This document shows positions 28,137 through 38,359 of a DNA stretch of 64,000 bases, one piece after another (positions within the stretch are counted from its first letter, which is position 1; the number at the start of each line of letters is the position of its first letter). A program made the position numbers and the translations under genes. Below the pieces are notes generated by a model. The model was not told the origin of the DNA. It did not search any database and worked only from the letters and a program-made list of their open reading frames with translations. The stretch is from Thermomonas haemolytica (GTDB lineage Bacteria; Pseudomonadota; Gammaproteobacteria; Xanthomonadales; Xanthomonadaceae), in NCBI RefSeq assembly GCF_004346265.1, contig NZ_SMAP01000003.1, positions 1 to 64,000 of the forward strand, given 5' to 3'.

Positions 28137-28207
28137 GCGCACGCGCTCGACGGACGGCAGGCGGGTCAGGGATTGGCAAGGCATCTACAACAACAAAGGA
28201 CACGGAC

Positions 28208-29452
28208 ATGGCACATTTCGAACTGATCAACCAAGTGGCACCCAATGCGGTCATCAAGGTCGTGGGCGTGGGCGGCGGCGGCGGCAACGCCGTGGCGCAC
28301 ATGGTCAACAGCGGGGTGGAGGGCGTGGAGTTCATCACCGCCAACACCGACTCGCAGGCGATCAAGAACTGCGGCGCCAACCTGCAGCTGACCCTCGGCT
28401 GCAACGTCACCAAGGGCCTCGGCGCCGGCGCCAACCCGGAGGTCGGCCGCCAGGCCGCGCTGGAGGACCGCGAGGCGATCATGGACGCGCTGCAGGGCGC
28501 GGACATGGTGTTCATCACCGCCGGCATGGGCGGCGGCACCGGCACCGGCGCGGCGCCGGTGGTGGCGCAGCTGGCGAAGGAGATGGGCATCCTGACGGTG
28601 GCGGTGGTGACCAAGCCGTTCCCGTTCGAGGGCCGTCGCCGCATGCAGGTGGCGCAGAAGGGCATCGAAGAGCTGAGCCAGCACTGCGATTCGCTGATCA
28701 CGATCCCGAACGAGAAGCTGATCACCGTGCTCGGCCGCAACGCGACCATGATCCAGGCCTTCCGGGCCGCCAACGAGGTGCTGCAGGGCGCGGTGCAGGG
28801 CATCGCCGACCTGATCGTCAGCCCGGGGCTGATCAACGTGGACTTCGCCGACGTGCGCACGGTGATGAGCGAGATGGGCCTGGCCATGATGGGTACCGGC
28901 AAGGCACGTGGCGACGACCGCGCCCAGGCCGCGGCCGAGGCGGCGATCCGCAACCCGCTGCTGGACGACGTCAACCTGCACGGCGCCAACGGCGTGCTGG
29001 TGAACATCACCTCCGGCACCGACCTGACCATGGCCGAGTTCGACGAGATCGGCCGCGTGGTCAGCGAGTTCGCTTCCGAGGATGCCACCGTGATCATCGG
29101 CACCTCGCTGGATCCGTCGATGCAGGACGAAGTGAAGGTCACCGTGGTCGCCACTGGCCTCAGCCGCGCCGCGGTGCGCCAGGCGCCGGTGGACGCGACG
29201 CGCGGCAACCGGTTCGAGGCCAGCCAGGAGCCGCTGCGCCGGCCGCAGGTGGAACTGGTGCGTACCCAGGCCAAGCGCGACGGCACCACCGGCCTGCCGA
29301 TTGATGCGGTCGCCGACGGCTACGCCACGCTGCCCCCGTCCAGCCTCGCCGGCAGCCTGCGCCGCAACGCGGATGCCGCGCCGGTGGCGGCCGAGCTGCC
29401 GAAGGACGATTACCTGGACATCCCGGCCTTCCTGCGCCGGCAGGCGGACTGA
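28208..29452 (+). CDS. ftsZ: Cell division protein FtsZ
   Basis: This tubulin-like GTPase forms the division ring. The 414-residue protein has VVGVGGGGGNAVAHM, NTDSQ, the GTP signature GMGGGTGTGAAPVVA near residue 105, NVDFADVRTVM, and a linker from about residue 315 leading to the conserved C-terminal peptide DYLDIPAFLRRQ that binds FtsA and ZipA. ATG 28208 is preceded by AAAGGA. After its TGA the same frame stays open for 43 codons and closes with a near copy of its own last codons. Confidence 0.97.
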   Translation: MAHFELINQVAPNAVIKVVGVGGGGGNAVAHMVNSGVEGVEFITANTDSQAIKNCGANLQLTLGCNVTKGLGAGANPEVGRQAALEDREAIMDALQGADMVFITAGMGGGTGTGAAPVVAQLAKEMGILTVAVVTKPFPFEGRRRMQVAQKGIEELSQHCDSLITIPNEKLITVLGRNATMIQAFRAANEVLQGAVQGIADLIVSPGLINVDFADVRTVMSEMGLAMMGTGKARGDDRAQAAAEAAIRNPLLDDVNLHGANGVLVNITSGTDLTMAEFDEIGRVVSEFASEDATVIIGTSLDPSMQDEVKVTVVATGLSRAAVRQAPVDATRGNRFEASQEPLRRPQVELVRTQAKRDGTTGLPIDAVADGYATLPPSSLAGSLRRNADAAPVAAELPKDDYLDIPAFLRRQAD

Positions 29453-29457
29453 AGGCC
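29431..29457 (+). repeat. Direct repeat at the ftsZ 3' end, copy 1
   Basis: The last codons of ftsZ plus its TGA and five following bases recur 129 bases downstream (29560-29586) with one mismatch in 27. The spacing is exactly 43 codons. Confidence 0.85.
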
Positions 29458-29559
29458 CTCCATGGCGCAGGCAATCGACTCCGGATGGCCCCGCCCGGCC
29501 ATCCGTGGCCGGGCGCTCGGCCACGCGCGGGGCAATGCCCCACGAGCGCGTGTCCTCGC

Positions 29560-29586
29560 CCTGCGCCGGCCGGCGGACTGAAGGCC
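29560..29586 (+). repeat. Direct repeat at the ftsZ 3' end, copy 2
   Basis: Copy of 29431-29457 in the same frame, again reading LRR-PAD-stop. The rest of the 332-base ftsZ-lpxC gap is GC-rich, with palindromic stretches (for example GCCCGGCC near 29506), a terminator-like hairpin at 29662 and the lpxC promoter region. Confidence 0.85.
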
Positions 29587-29661
29587 GCCGCGGCGTCCCG
29601 CGGGGCGCCGGTTCCGTGTCCGATCGCCCGCCGGGGGTGCCACCCCGGCCGGCTTGCGGTC

Positions 29662-29688
29662 GGCCAGCTGCGTGCTGGCCGGCCTTTT
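29662..29688 (+). terminator. Probable terminator of the dcw operon
   Basis: GGCCAGC (29662-29668) pairs with GCTGGCC (29674-29680) around a 5-base loop, followed by GGCCTTTT. It is 209 bases after the ftsZ stop. The U run is short (4). Confidence 0.6.
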
Positions 29689-29749
29689 CCGCGCCGGCGC
29701 GTGCCGCCACCGCGCGCTGCCACGCCATCCGCGCAACGCAGTGTTTACG

Positions 29750-29778
29750 TTCAGGTTCAGCCTGGCGCGTGGTAAATT
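29750..29778 (+). promoter_or_regulatory. lpxC: Possible leaderless promoter of lpxC
   Basis: TAAATT (29773-29778) ends six bases before the lpxC ATG, so transcription would start at or near the A of the start codon. A weak -35 (TTCAGG, 29750-29755) is 17 bases upstream. No Shine-Dalgarno is visible before the ATG, consistent with a leaderless message. Confidence 0.4.
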
Positions 29779-29784
29779 GCGCCG

Positions 29785-30702
29785 ATGTTGCGCCAGCGCA
29801 CCCTCAAGAACGTCATCCGCGCCACCGGCGTGGGCCTGCATGGCGGCGAAAAAGTCTTCCTGACCCTGCGCCCGGCGCCGGTGGATGCCGGGATCGTGTT
29901 CCGCCGGGTCGATCTGCAGCCGGTGGTGGAAATCCCCGCGCGCGCCACCCTGGTGGCCGAGACCACCCTGTGCACGGGCCTGAGCTGCGCAGGCGCCAAG
30001 GTGCAGACGGTCGAGCACCTGCTGTCGGCGCTGGCCGGGCTGGGCATCGACAACGCCTACGTGGAGCTGACCGCGCCGGAAGTCCCGATCATGGACGGCT
30101 CGGCCGGCCCGTTCGTGTTCCTGCTGGAATCGGCCGGGATCGTCGAACAGAACGCGCCCAAGCGCTTCATCCGCATCCGCAAGCCGGTGGAGGTGCGCGA
30201 CGGCGACAAACTCGCGCGCTTCACCCCGTACGATGGCTTCCGCTTGGAGTTCACGGTCAAGTTCGACCATCCGGCCATCCCGGAGGCGCTCTCGCGCGCC
30301 ACCCTGGACTTCTCCACCGGCGACTACATCCGCGAGATCAGCCGCGCGCGCACCTTCGGGTTCATGCGCGACCTCGAGTACATGCGCGAGCGCAACCTGG
30401 GCCTGGGCGGCTCGATGGACAACGCCATCGTGCTGGACGACTTCCGGGTGCTGAACGAGGACGGCCTGCGCTACGCGGACGAGTTCGTGCGCCACAAGAT
30501 CCTCGATGCGGTAGGCGATCTGTATCTGGCCGGGCACCCCATCCTCGGCGCCTATGAGGGCTACAAGTCCGGGCATGCGCTGAACAACCAGCTGGTGCGC
30601 GCGCTGCTGGCCGATGCCGAGGCCTGGGAAGAGGTGAGCTTCACCGATCCGGCGCTGCCGGCCCCGACGCTGGGCTACGGGCTGGTCGCCAGCGCCGCCT
30701 GA
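29785..30702 (+). CDS. lpxC: UDP-3-O-acyl-GlcNAc deacetylase
   Basis: LpxC carries out the committed zinc-dependent step of lipid A synthesis. The 305-residue protein starts [20 protein letters not shown], which aligns with the family start. It has [20 protein letters not shown] (zinc His), [32 protein letters not shown], and [17 protein letters not shown] carrying the second zinc His and Asp, then [16 protein letters not shown]. It follows the dcw cluster as in E. coli but is separated by a terminator and its own promoter region. Confidence 0.97.
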   Translation: MLRQRTLKNVIRATGVGLHGGEKVFLTLRPAPVDAGIVFRRVDLQPVVEIPARATLVAETTLCTGLSCAGAKVQTVEHLLSALAGLGIDNAYVELTAPEVPIMDGSAGPFVFLLESAGIVEQNAPKRFIRIRKPVEVRDGDKLARFTPYDGFRLEFTVKFDHPAIPEALSRATLDFSTGDYIREISRARTFGFMRDLEYMRERNLGLGGSMDNAIVLDDFRVLNEDGLRYADEFVRHKILDAVGDLYLAGHPILGAYEGYKSGHALNNQLVRALLADAEAWEEVSFTDPALPAPTLGYGLVASAA

Positions 30703-30714
30703 GTGCGGCCCTTG

Positions 30715-30737
30715 CCGTGACCGCAGTCACGGTTTCC
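30715..30737 (+). terminator. Terminator-like hairpin after lpxC
   Basis: CCGTGAC and GTCACGG form a perfect 7-bp stem around a CGCA loop, followed by TTTCCT, 12 bases after the lpxC stop. Confidence 0.55.
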
Positions 30738-30834
30738 TCGGTGCTGCTACGCATTCCTTAACAAAATCACCGGCTTGTGCCGCTAGGATGCCCCCTCGCC
30801 GCGGCGGACCGGGGGTCCCTGCGGCGGGCCCTGC

Positions 30835-31263
30835 TCAGCGCGGCTCCGGCGCGTCGTCCGCACCGGAGCGCAGCAGCGCCAATGCCGCCTGCAGGCCCGG
30901 CGAAGGGCCAGCGGCCGGCGGCGGGCGCGGCGCGGCGGGCGGGTCCAGCGGCTGGGCGGCCACCTTGATGCCCACCGCCTCCACCTCCAGCCCGAGGGAA
31001 CGGGCGGCGTCGATCAGGCCGGGCGAGGCCAGCCGCAGCCGGGCATGCCAGGCCGGGGCATCGACGAGGAACACCAGCCGGCGTCCGCGGACGTTGGCCA
31101 GGCGCGCATGCGCCGCCAGCCCCGCCGGCAGGTGGGGACGCAGCAGTTGATCGACCGCGGCGAGCCATTGGGCACGGCGCAACGTCCCCCCGGAGGGGCC
31201 GGCGAGCAGCGCGTCCAGCGCGACGCGCGGGCCGGCGCCGGGGGCGGAGCGGGAATCAGGCAT
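30835..31263 (-). CDS. dciA: DUF721 (DciA-like) protein
   Basis: This 142-residue protein belongs to the DUF721 family, whose characterised members (DciA) help load the replicative helicase DnaB in bacteria lacking DnaC. Visible family traits are LRRAQWLAAVDQLLRPHLPAGL, RLANVRGRRLVFLVDAPAWHARLR and a Pro/Ala-rich C-terminal tail. It lies beside secA and the M23 peptidase, the usual place for this gene in xanthomonads and pseudomonads. Its ATG is 6 bases from the ATG of the divergent M23 gene, so the two promoters must lie within each other's coding sequence. Family assignment is likely but the sequence is short. Confidence 0.78.
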   Translation of the reverse strand: MPDSRSAPGAGPRVALDALLAGPSGGTLRRAQWLAAVDQLLRPHLPAGLAAHARLANVRGRRLVFLVDAPAWHARLRLASPGLIDAARSLGLEVEAVGIKVAAQPLDPPAAPRPPPAAGPSPGLQAALALLRSGADDAPEPR

Positions 31264-31269
31264 CGAGGC

Positions 31270-32211
31270 ATGGCAGGAACGGACCACCCACACGATACTC
31301 CGCGGCGCGCGATCGCGCAGGCGTACCGCCTGCGCGCATGGATGCGGCGCAGGCCGTGGGCCACCCTGGCCCTGCTGCTGGGCGCCGGCATGCTGTGCGG
31401 CGCCGCGGTCCGCAGCGCGATCGGGCTGGCCGAGGTCGAGGCCCTGCAGGCCGCGGATTCCGCGCGCCAGGCCGAACTGGACAAGCTGCGCCGCGATGCC
31501 CAGCGCGAGGTCAACGCACTGGCGGCACGCCTGGCCGAGCTGCAGGCGCAGGCCAACCGCCTGAACGCACTGGGCAGCCGGCTGGCGCGCGCCGGCCAGC
31601 TGGACGACGGCGAGTTCGATTTCGACCAGGAACCGGGCCAGGGCGGCGGCGAGGCCGCGCACGACATGCCGCCGGCCGAGCTGCAGGCGCGGCTGTCCGC
31701 GCTGGAGGCCGACTACCGCCGCGCCGACACCCAGCTGGGCGTGCTCGAGGCCCTGCTGTTCAACCGTCAGCTGGACCGCAACGCGCTGCCCTCGCGCCTG
31801 CCGATCGCCGGCAGCTACGTCACCTCCGGCTTCGGCGACCGCGCCGATCCGTTCGGTGGTGGCGGCCAGTTCCACAAAGGCATCGACTTCCAGGCCAACG
31901 TCGGCGATCCGGTGCTGGCGGTCGCCGACGGCATGGTCAGCTTCGCCGGGGTCCGCAACGGCTACGGCAACACCATCGAGGTGGACCATGGCAACGGGTA
32001 CGTCACCCGGTATGCCCATAATTCGCGCCTGACCCAGCAGGTGGGCGATCTGGTGCGCGCCGGGCAGGAGATCGCCCGCGCCGGCTCCAGCGGCCGCTCC
32101 ACCGGTGCCCACGTCCATTTCGAGCTGTGGCAGGACGGGGTGGTGCGCAATCCGCGCAAGTTCCTGGGCCACAACGATGCTCTGGCCCGGCACGGGCCCG
32201 CCCGCGGCTGA
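31270..32211 (+). CDS. M23 family metallo-endopeptidase
   Basis: This 313-residue protein has an N-terminal membrane anchor (about residues 26-46), a coiled coil (about 50-90 and 130-155) and a C-terminal LytM/M23 domain: SGFGDRADPFGGGGQFHKGIDF (first zinc His and Asp), HGNGYVTRYAHNSRL and STGAHVHFELWQDG (HxH). All zinc residues are present, so it should cut peptidoglycan cross-links or act like EnvC/NlpD-type activators. ATG 31270 is favoured. It sits directly before secA, as in related genomes. Confidence 0.9.
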   Translation: MAGTDHPHDTPRRAIAQAYRLRAWMRRRPWATLALLLGAGMLCGAAVRSAIGLAEVEALQAADSARQAELDKLRRDAQREVNALAARLAELQAQANRLNALGSRLARAGQLDDGEFDFDQEPGQGGGEAAHDMPPAELQARLSALEADYRRADTQLGVLEALLFNRQLDRNALPSRLPIAGSYVTSGFGDRADPFGGGGQFHKGIDFQANVGDPVLAVADGMVSFAGVRNGYGNTIEVDHGNGYVTRYAHNSRLTQQVGDLVRAGQEIARAGSSGRSTGAHVHFELWQDGVVRNPRKFLGHNDALARHGPARG

Positions 32212-32358
32212 CAACGGCCGGGGCTTGCCAACACGGCGGGCCGCCACCAGCTAAACTTGACGATTCCCGATCGCCGGGCCTCCCGCGGTCGGGCGCGTTG
32301 CCGTCCACATCTACGATGCCGCGCCGCAGGCGCCCATCCCGCAGGGATTGCCCAACCG

Positions 32359-35070
<2,712 letters not shown>

Positions 35071-35124
35071 GCCACGGGCCATGCGGATGCGCCCGGCGCC
35101 ATGCCGGGGGCGCGGGCGGCCGCG

Positions 35125-35526
35125 ATGAGCGCGCCCTCGGTACACGTGGTGGCCGCGGTGCTGCGGGATGCGCGCGGGCGCATCCTGCTGACCCGGCGCA
35201 CCGAGGGGCGCGACCTGGCCGGGCTGTGGGAATTTCCCGGCGGCAAGGTGGAGCCCGGCGAGGCGCCGGAGGCCGCGCTCGCGCGCGAGCTGCGCGAGGA
35301 GCTGGAGATCGAGGCCGAGGTCGGTGGGCAGGTGGCCTGCGTGGAGGCCGACAGCCCCGGCAAGCGGGTGCGGCTGGACGTGCGCGAGGTGCGTTTCCGC
35401 GGCAAGCCGCGCGGCGCCGAGGGCCAGGCGCTGGCCTGGGTGCCGCTGCACAAGCTGCCCGACTACCCGATGCCGCCGGCGGACCTGCCGGTGGTGGAAA
35501 TCCTGCTGGGCGCCGCCGCGGATTAA
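35125..35526 (+). CDS. mutT: Nudix hydrolase MutT (8-oxo-dGTP diphosphatase)
   Basis: MutT removes 8-oxo-dGTP to prevent A:T to C:G changes. The 133-residue protein has HVVAAVLRDARGRILLTRR and a full Nudix box, GGKVEPGEAPEAALARELRE followed by EL, with the metal-binding REXXEE helix. It then has EVRFRGKPRGAEGQALAWVP and the LPVVEILL end. ATG 35125 is preferred; an in-frame ATG at 35101 would add eight Ala/Arg-rich residues. Location after secA matches the conserved secA-mutT pair. Confidence 0.92.
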   Translation: MSAPSVHVVAAVLRDARGRILLTRRTEGRDLAGLWEFPGGKVEPGEAPEAALARELREELEIEAEVGGQVACVEADSPGKRVRLDVREVRFRGKPRGAEGQALAWVPLHKLPDYPMPPADLPVVEILLGAAAD

Positions 35527-35551
35527 GCCATCGGGCGCGTGCCTGCCGCGC

Positions 35552-36166
35552 TCAGGCGGAGGCAGCCAGCCGGCGATACAGCCGGTCCAGCGCGGCCACC
35601 TGCGTGGCCAGGGCCTGCGGCGGGCCGTCATTGCTGATCACGTCGTCGGCGATGGCCAGACGTTCGGTGCGGCTGGCTTGGGCCTCCAGCATCCGCCGCG
35701 CCAGCCCGGCCTCGATCCCGTCGCGCGCCTGCAGGCGCGCCAGCCGGGTGGCCTCGGCGGCATCGATCACCAGGATGCGGCGCAACCACGGATAGGCGCT
35801 GCGTCCGCCGACCTCGGCCAGCAGCGGGATCGAGGCCACCGCATAAGGGCTATCGGCAGCCTGGCAGGCGGCCTGCAGGCTAGCGCGCACACGCGGGTGA
35901 ACGATGCCCTCCAGCACGCGCTTGGCCCCGGCATCCGCGAAGATCCGCCGCCGCATCGCGGCGCGGTCCAGGGTGCCATCGGCCGCCAGCACGCCCGCGC
36001 CGAAGGCCGCGACCACCTCGGCCAGCCCGCTGCTGCCCGCGGCCAGCGCCGCGCGCGCGGCGGCATCGGCATCGGCCACGAAAATGCCGAGATCGCGGAA
36101 TACGGATTCGGCCAGGCTCTTGCCTGAGGCCACGCCGCCGGTGAGGCCAATGATGGTGTCGCTCAT
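35552..36166 (-). CDS. coaE: Dephospho-CoA kinase
   Basis: CoaE performs the last step of CoA synthesis. The 204-residue protein has the P-loop IIGLTGGVASGKS, DADAAARAAL, GIVHPRVRASLQ, and the lid region (LARLQARDG, RRMLEAQASRTERLAIADDV), ending DDVISNDG. It is the distal gene of the pilB-pilC-pilD-coaE block, 31 bases downstream of pilD and convergent with mutT. Confidence 0.96.
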   Translation of the reverse strand: MSDTIIGLTGGVASGKSLAESVFRDLGIFVADADAAARAALAAGSSGLAEVVAAFGAGVLAADGTLDRAAMRRRIFADAGAKRVLEGIVHPRVRASLQAACQAADSPYAVASIPLLAEVGGRSAYPWLRRILVIDAAEATRLARLQARDGIEAGLARRMLEAQASRTERLAIADDVISNDGPPQALATQVAALDRLYRRLAASA

Positions 36167-36197
36167 GCCGGGATTATGGCGCGCCGCGTCGGCGTGC

Positions 36198-37061
36198 TTA
36201 TGCCAGCCCGGCCCAGTGCAGGTACAGCCGGACCAGATCGTTGCCCCACATGAAGCTGATCCAGCCGGCGAGGGCGAGGTAGGGGCCGAACGGGATCGGG
36301 GTGGCCTTGTCGCGGCCCTTGGCGGCCAACCACAGCGAGCCGACCACCGCCCCCACCAGCGAGGACAGCAGGATCGTCGGCAGCACGCCGGCCAGCCCGG
36401 TCCAGGCCCCGATCGCGGCCAGCAGTTTGAAGTCGCCGTGGCCCATGCCTTCCTTGCCGGTCAGCTGCTTGAACAGCCAGTACACCGACCACAGGCTCAG
36501 ATACCCGGCCATCACCCCCAGCACGGCCGGCTTGGGCTGCACGTACAGGTGCTCCATCGCCGCCACCAGGCCCAGCCACAGCAGCGGCAGGGTGAGCTGG
36601 TCGGGCAGCAGGCGGGTGCGCAGGTCGATCCCGGCCAGCGCGACTAGATAACTGGTGAACAGCAGCGCCCCGAACCCCTTCCAGCCGAACCCGAAGCGCC
36701 AGACGCAGGCCAGGAACAGCACCCCGGTCAGCAGCTCGACCAGCGGGTACTGCAGTGAGATCGGCGCCTTGCAGCTGCGGCACTTGCCGCCCAGCGCCAG
36801 CCAGCTCAGCAGCGGGATGTTCTCGTACCACGCCAGCTGATGGCCGCAGTGCGGACAGTGTGAGCGCTCCACCACCACCCCGGGCGGTGGTGGCTCGTAC
36901 AGCTCGGGGATCTCCAGGATCTCGCGCGCCTCGCGCTTCCACTGCCACTCCAGCCGGCGCGGCAGGCGCAGGATCACCACGTTGAGGAAGCTGCCCACCA
37001 GCAGCCCGAGCCCGGCCGCGGCGGGGTAGCCGAGGCCGGGATGCGCGTCGAGGAATGCCAT
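36198..37061 (-). CDS. pilD: Prepilin peptidase PilD
   Basis: PilD cleaves and N-methylates type IV prepilins and type II secretion pseudopilins. The 287-residue membrane protein has the bacterial zinc motif with paired CxxC (CPHCGHQLAWYENIPLLSW and KCRSCKAPISLQYPLVELL) and both catalytic aspartates, in AGIDLRTRLLPD and GMGHGDFKLLAAIGAWTG. Eight helices are expected. It should process the two pilins at 48822-49651. It lies 18 bases downstream of pilC. Confidence 0.97.
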   Translation of the reverse strand: MAFLDAHPGLGYPAAAGLGLLVGSFLNVVILRLPRRLEWQWKREAREILEIPELYEPPPPGVVVERSHCPHCGHQLAWYENIPLLSWLALGGKCRSCKAPISLQYPLVELLTGVLFLACVWRFGFGWKGFGALLFTSYLVALAGIDLRTRLLPDQLTLPLLWLGLVAAMEHLYVQPKPAVLGVMAGYLSLWSVYWLFKQLTGKEGMGHGDFKLLAAIGAWTGLAGVLPTILLSSLVGAVVGSLWLAAKGRDKATPIPFGPYLALAGWISFMWGNDLVRLYLHWAGLA

Positions 37062-37079
37062 CTGTCGCGATCGCCCCGC

Positions 37080-38348
37080 TTACATCACGGTCATCGCGAT
37101 CTTGAAGATCGGCAGGTACATGGCGATCACGATCGAACCCACCAGGCCGCCGATCACCACCATCACCATCGGCTCGATCAGGCTGGAGAGCGCATCCACC
37201 GTGTTGCTGACCTCTTCCTCATAGAACTCGGCCACCTTGTAGAGCATGGTGTCGAGCGCGCCGGCTTCCTCGCCGATCGCGGTCATCTGCACCACCATGT
37301 GCGGGAACAGGTTGACCTGCTTCATCGCCACGTTGACCGGGTAGCCCACGGCCACGTCGTCCTTCATCTTCAGCACGGCCTGTTCGTACACCATGCTGCC
37401 GGTGGCGCCGGCCACGCTGTCCAGTGCTTCCACCAGCGGCACGCCGGCCTTGAAGGTGACCGCCAGCGTGCGCGCGAAGCGCGCGATGGCGGATTCGTGC
37501 AGGACTTTGCCGATCACCGGGATCTTCAGGAGCAGCCGGTCAACGGTGTGCTGCAGCTTGCTCGAGCGCTTGTAGCTGAAAATGAAGAAGCCGATGCCGG
37601 CGCCAACGATGATGCCGATCAGCCAGAACCACTTCACCATGATGTCGGAGATGCCGAACACCAGGTTGGTGAAGGCGGGCAGGTCGGCGCCGAAGTCCGC
37701 GAAGGTGGACTTGAAGATCGGTACCACGTACACCATCAGCACCGCGCAGACCAGGATCGCCACGGCGATCACCGTCGCCGGGTAGAACAGCGCCTTCTTG
37801 ATCTTGCCCTTGATGCTCTCGATGTTTTCCTTGTAGTTGGCGATGGTCTCGAGGATCGTCTCCAGCACGCCCGAGGCCTCGCCGGCGCGCACCAGGTTGC
37901 GGTAGAGCTCGTCGAACTGCACCGGGAACTGGCTCATCGCCTCGTAGATCGAGGCGCCGCCCTCGATGTCGTTGCGCAGGCTGTTGACCATCTTCTTCAT
38001 GGCCGGGTTCTTGTTGCCGCCGCCGATGATCTCCAGTGCCTGCACGATCGGCACGCCGGATTTCATCATGGTCGCGATCTGGCGGCTGAACACCGCGATG
38101 TCGCGCGAGGAGATCTTCTTGGCCGCGCCGCCGAACAGCGGTTTCGGCTTGGGCTTGACCATGGTGGGGTTGATGCCCTGCTTGCGCAGCTCGGCGCGCA
38201 GCAGGTTGGCGTTGCGCGCCAGCTGCTCGCCCTTCATTACCTTGCCGCGCTGGTCGCGGCCCTGCCAGACGAACTCTTCCAGGGGGTTCAGGCGGCGGGT
38301 GTCGGCTTTCTCCCGGGCCTTGTTGATCGCGGCTCTGCGTGCGGACAT
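37080..38348 (-). CDS. pilC: Type IV pilus inner-membrane platform protein PilC
   Basis: PilC is the polytopic platform that PilB and PilT act on. The 422-residue protein has two repeated T2SF domains: FSRQIATMMKSGVPIVQALE near residue 105 and FARTLAVTFKAGVPLVEALD near 305, each followed by membrane helices, with the last helix at the C-terminus (MVVIGGLVGSIVIAMYLPIF). ATG 38348 follows AAGGGGAG, so it is preferred over a TTG five codons earlier. It is separated from pilB by 11 bases. In related genomes the pilin genes often lie between pilB and pilC; here they do not. Confidence 0.96.
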   Translation of the reverse strand: MSARRAAINKAREKADTRRLNPLEEFVWQGRDQRGKVMKGEQLARNANLLRAELRKQGINPTMVKPKPKPLFGGAAKKISSRDIAVFSRQIATMMKSGVPIVQALEIIGGGNKNPAMKKMVNSLRNDIEGGASIYEAMSQFPVQFDELYRNLVRAGEASGVLETILETIANYKENIESIKGKIKKALFYPATVIAVAILVCAVLMVYVVPIFKSTFADFGADLPAFTNLVFGISDIMVKWFWLIGIIVGAGIGFFIFSYKRSSKLQHTVDRLLLKIPVIGKVLHESAIARFARTLAVTFKAGVPLVEALDSVAGATGSMVYEQAVLKMKDDVAVGYPVNVAMKQVNLFPHMVVQMTAIGEEAGALDTMLYKVAEFYEEEVSNTVDALSSLIEPMVMVVIGGLVGSIVIAMYLPIFKIAMTVM

Positions 38349-38359
38349 GGGGCTCCCCT

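Noticed and set aside
32212-32358. Search for a secM-like arrest peptide upstream of secA
   Set aside because: The gap is 147 bases, the upstream gene is an M23 peptidase, and no arrest motif is visible.
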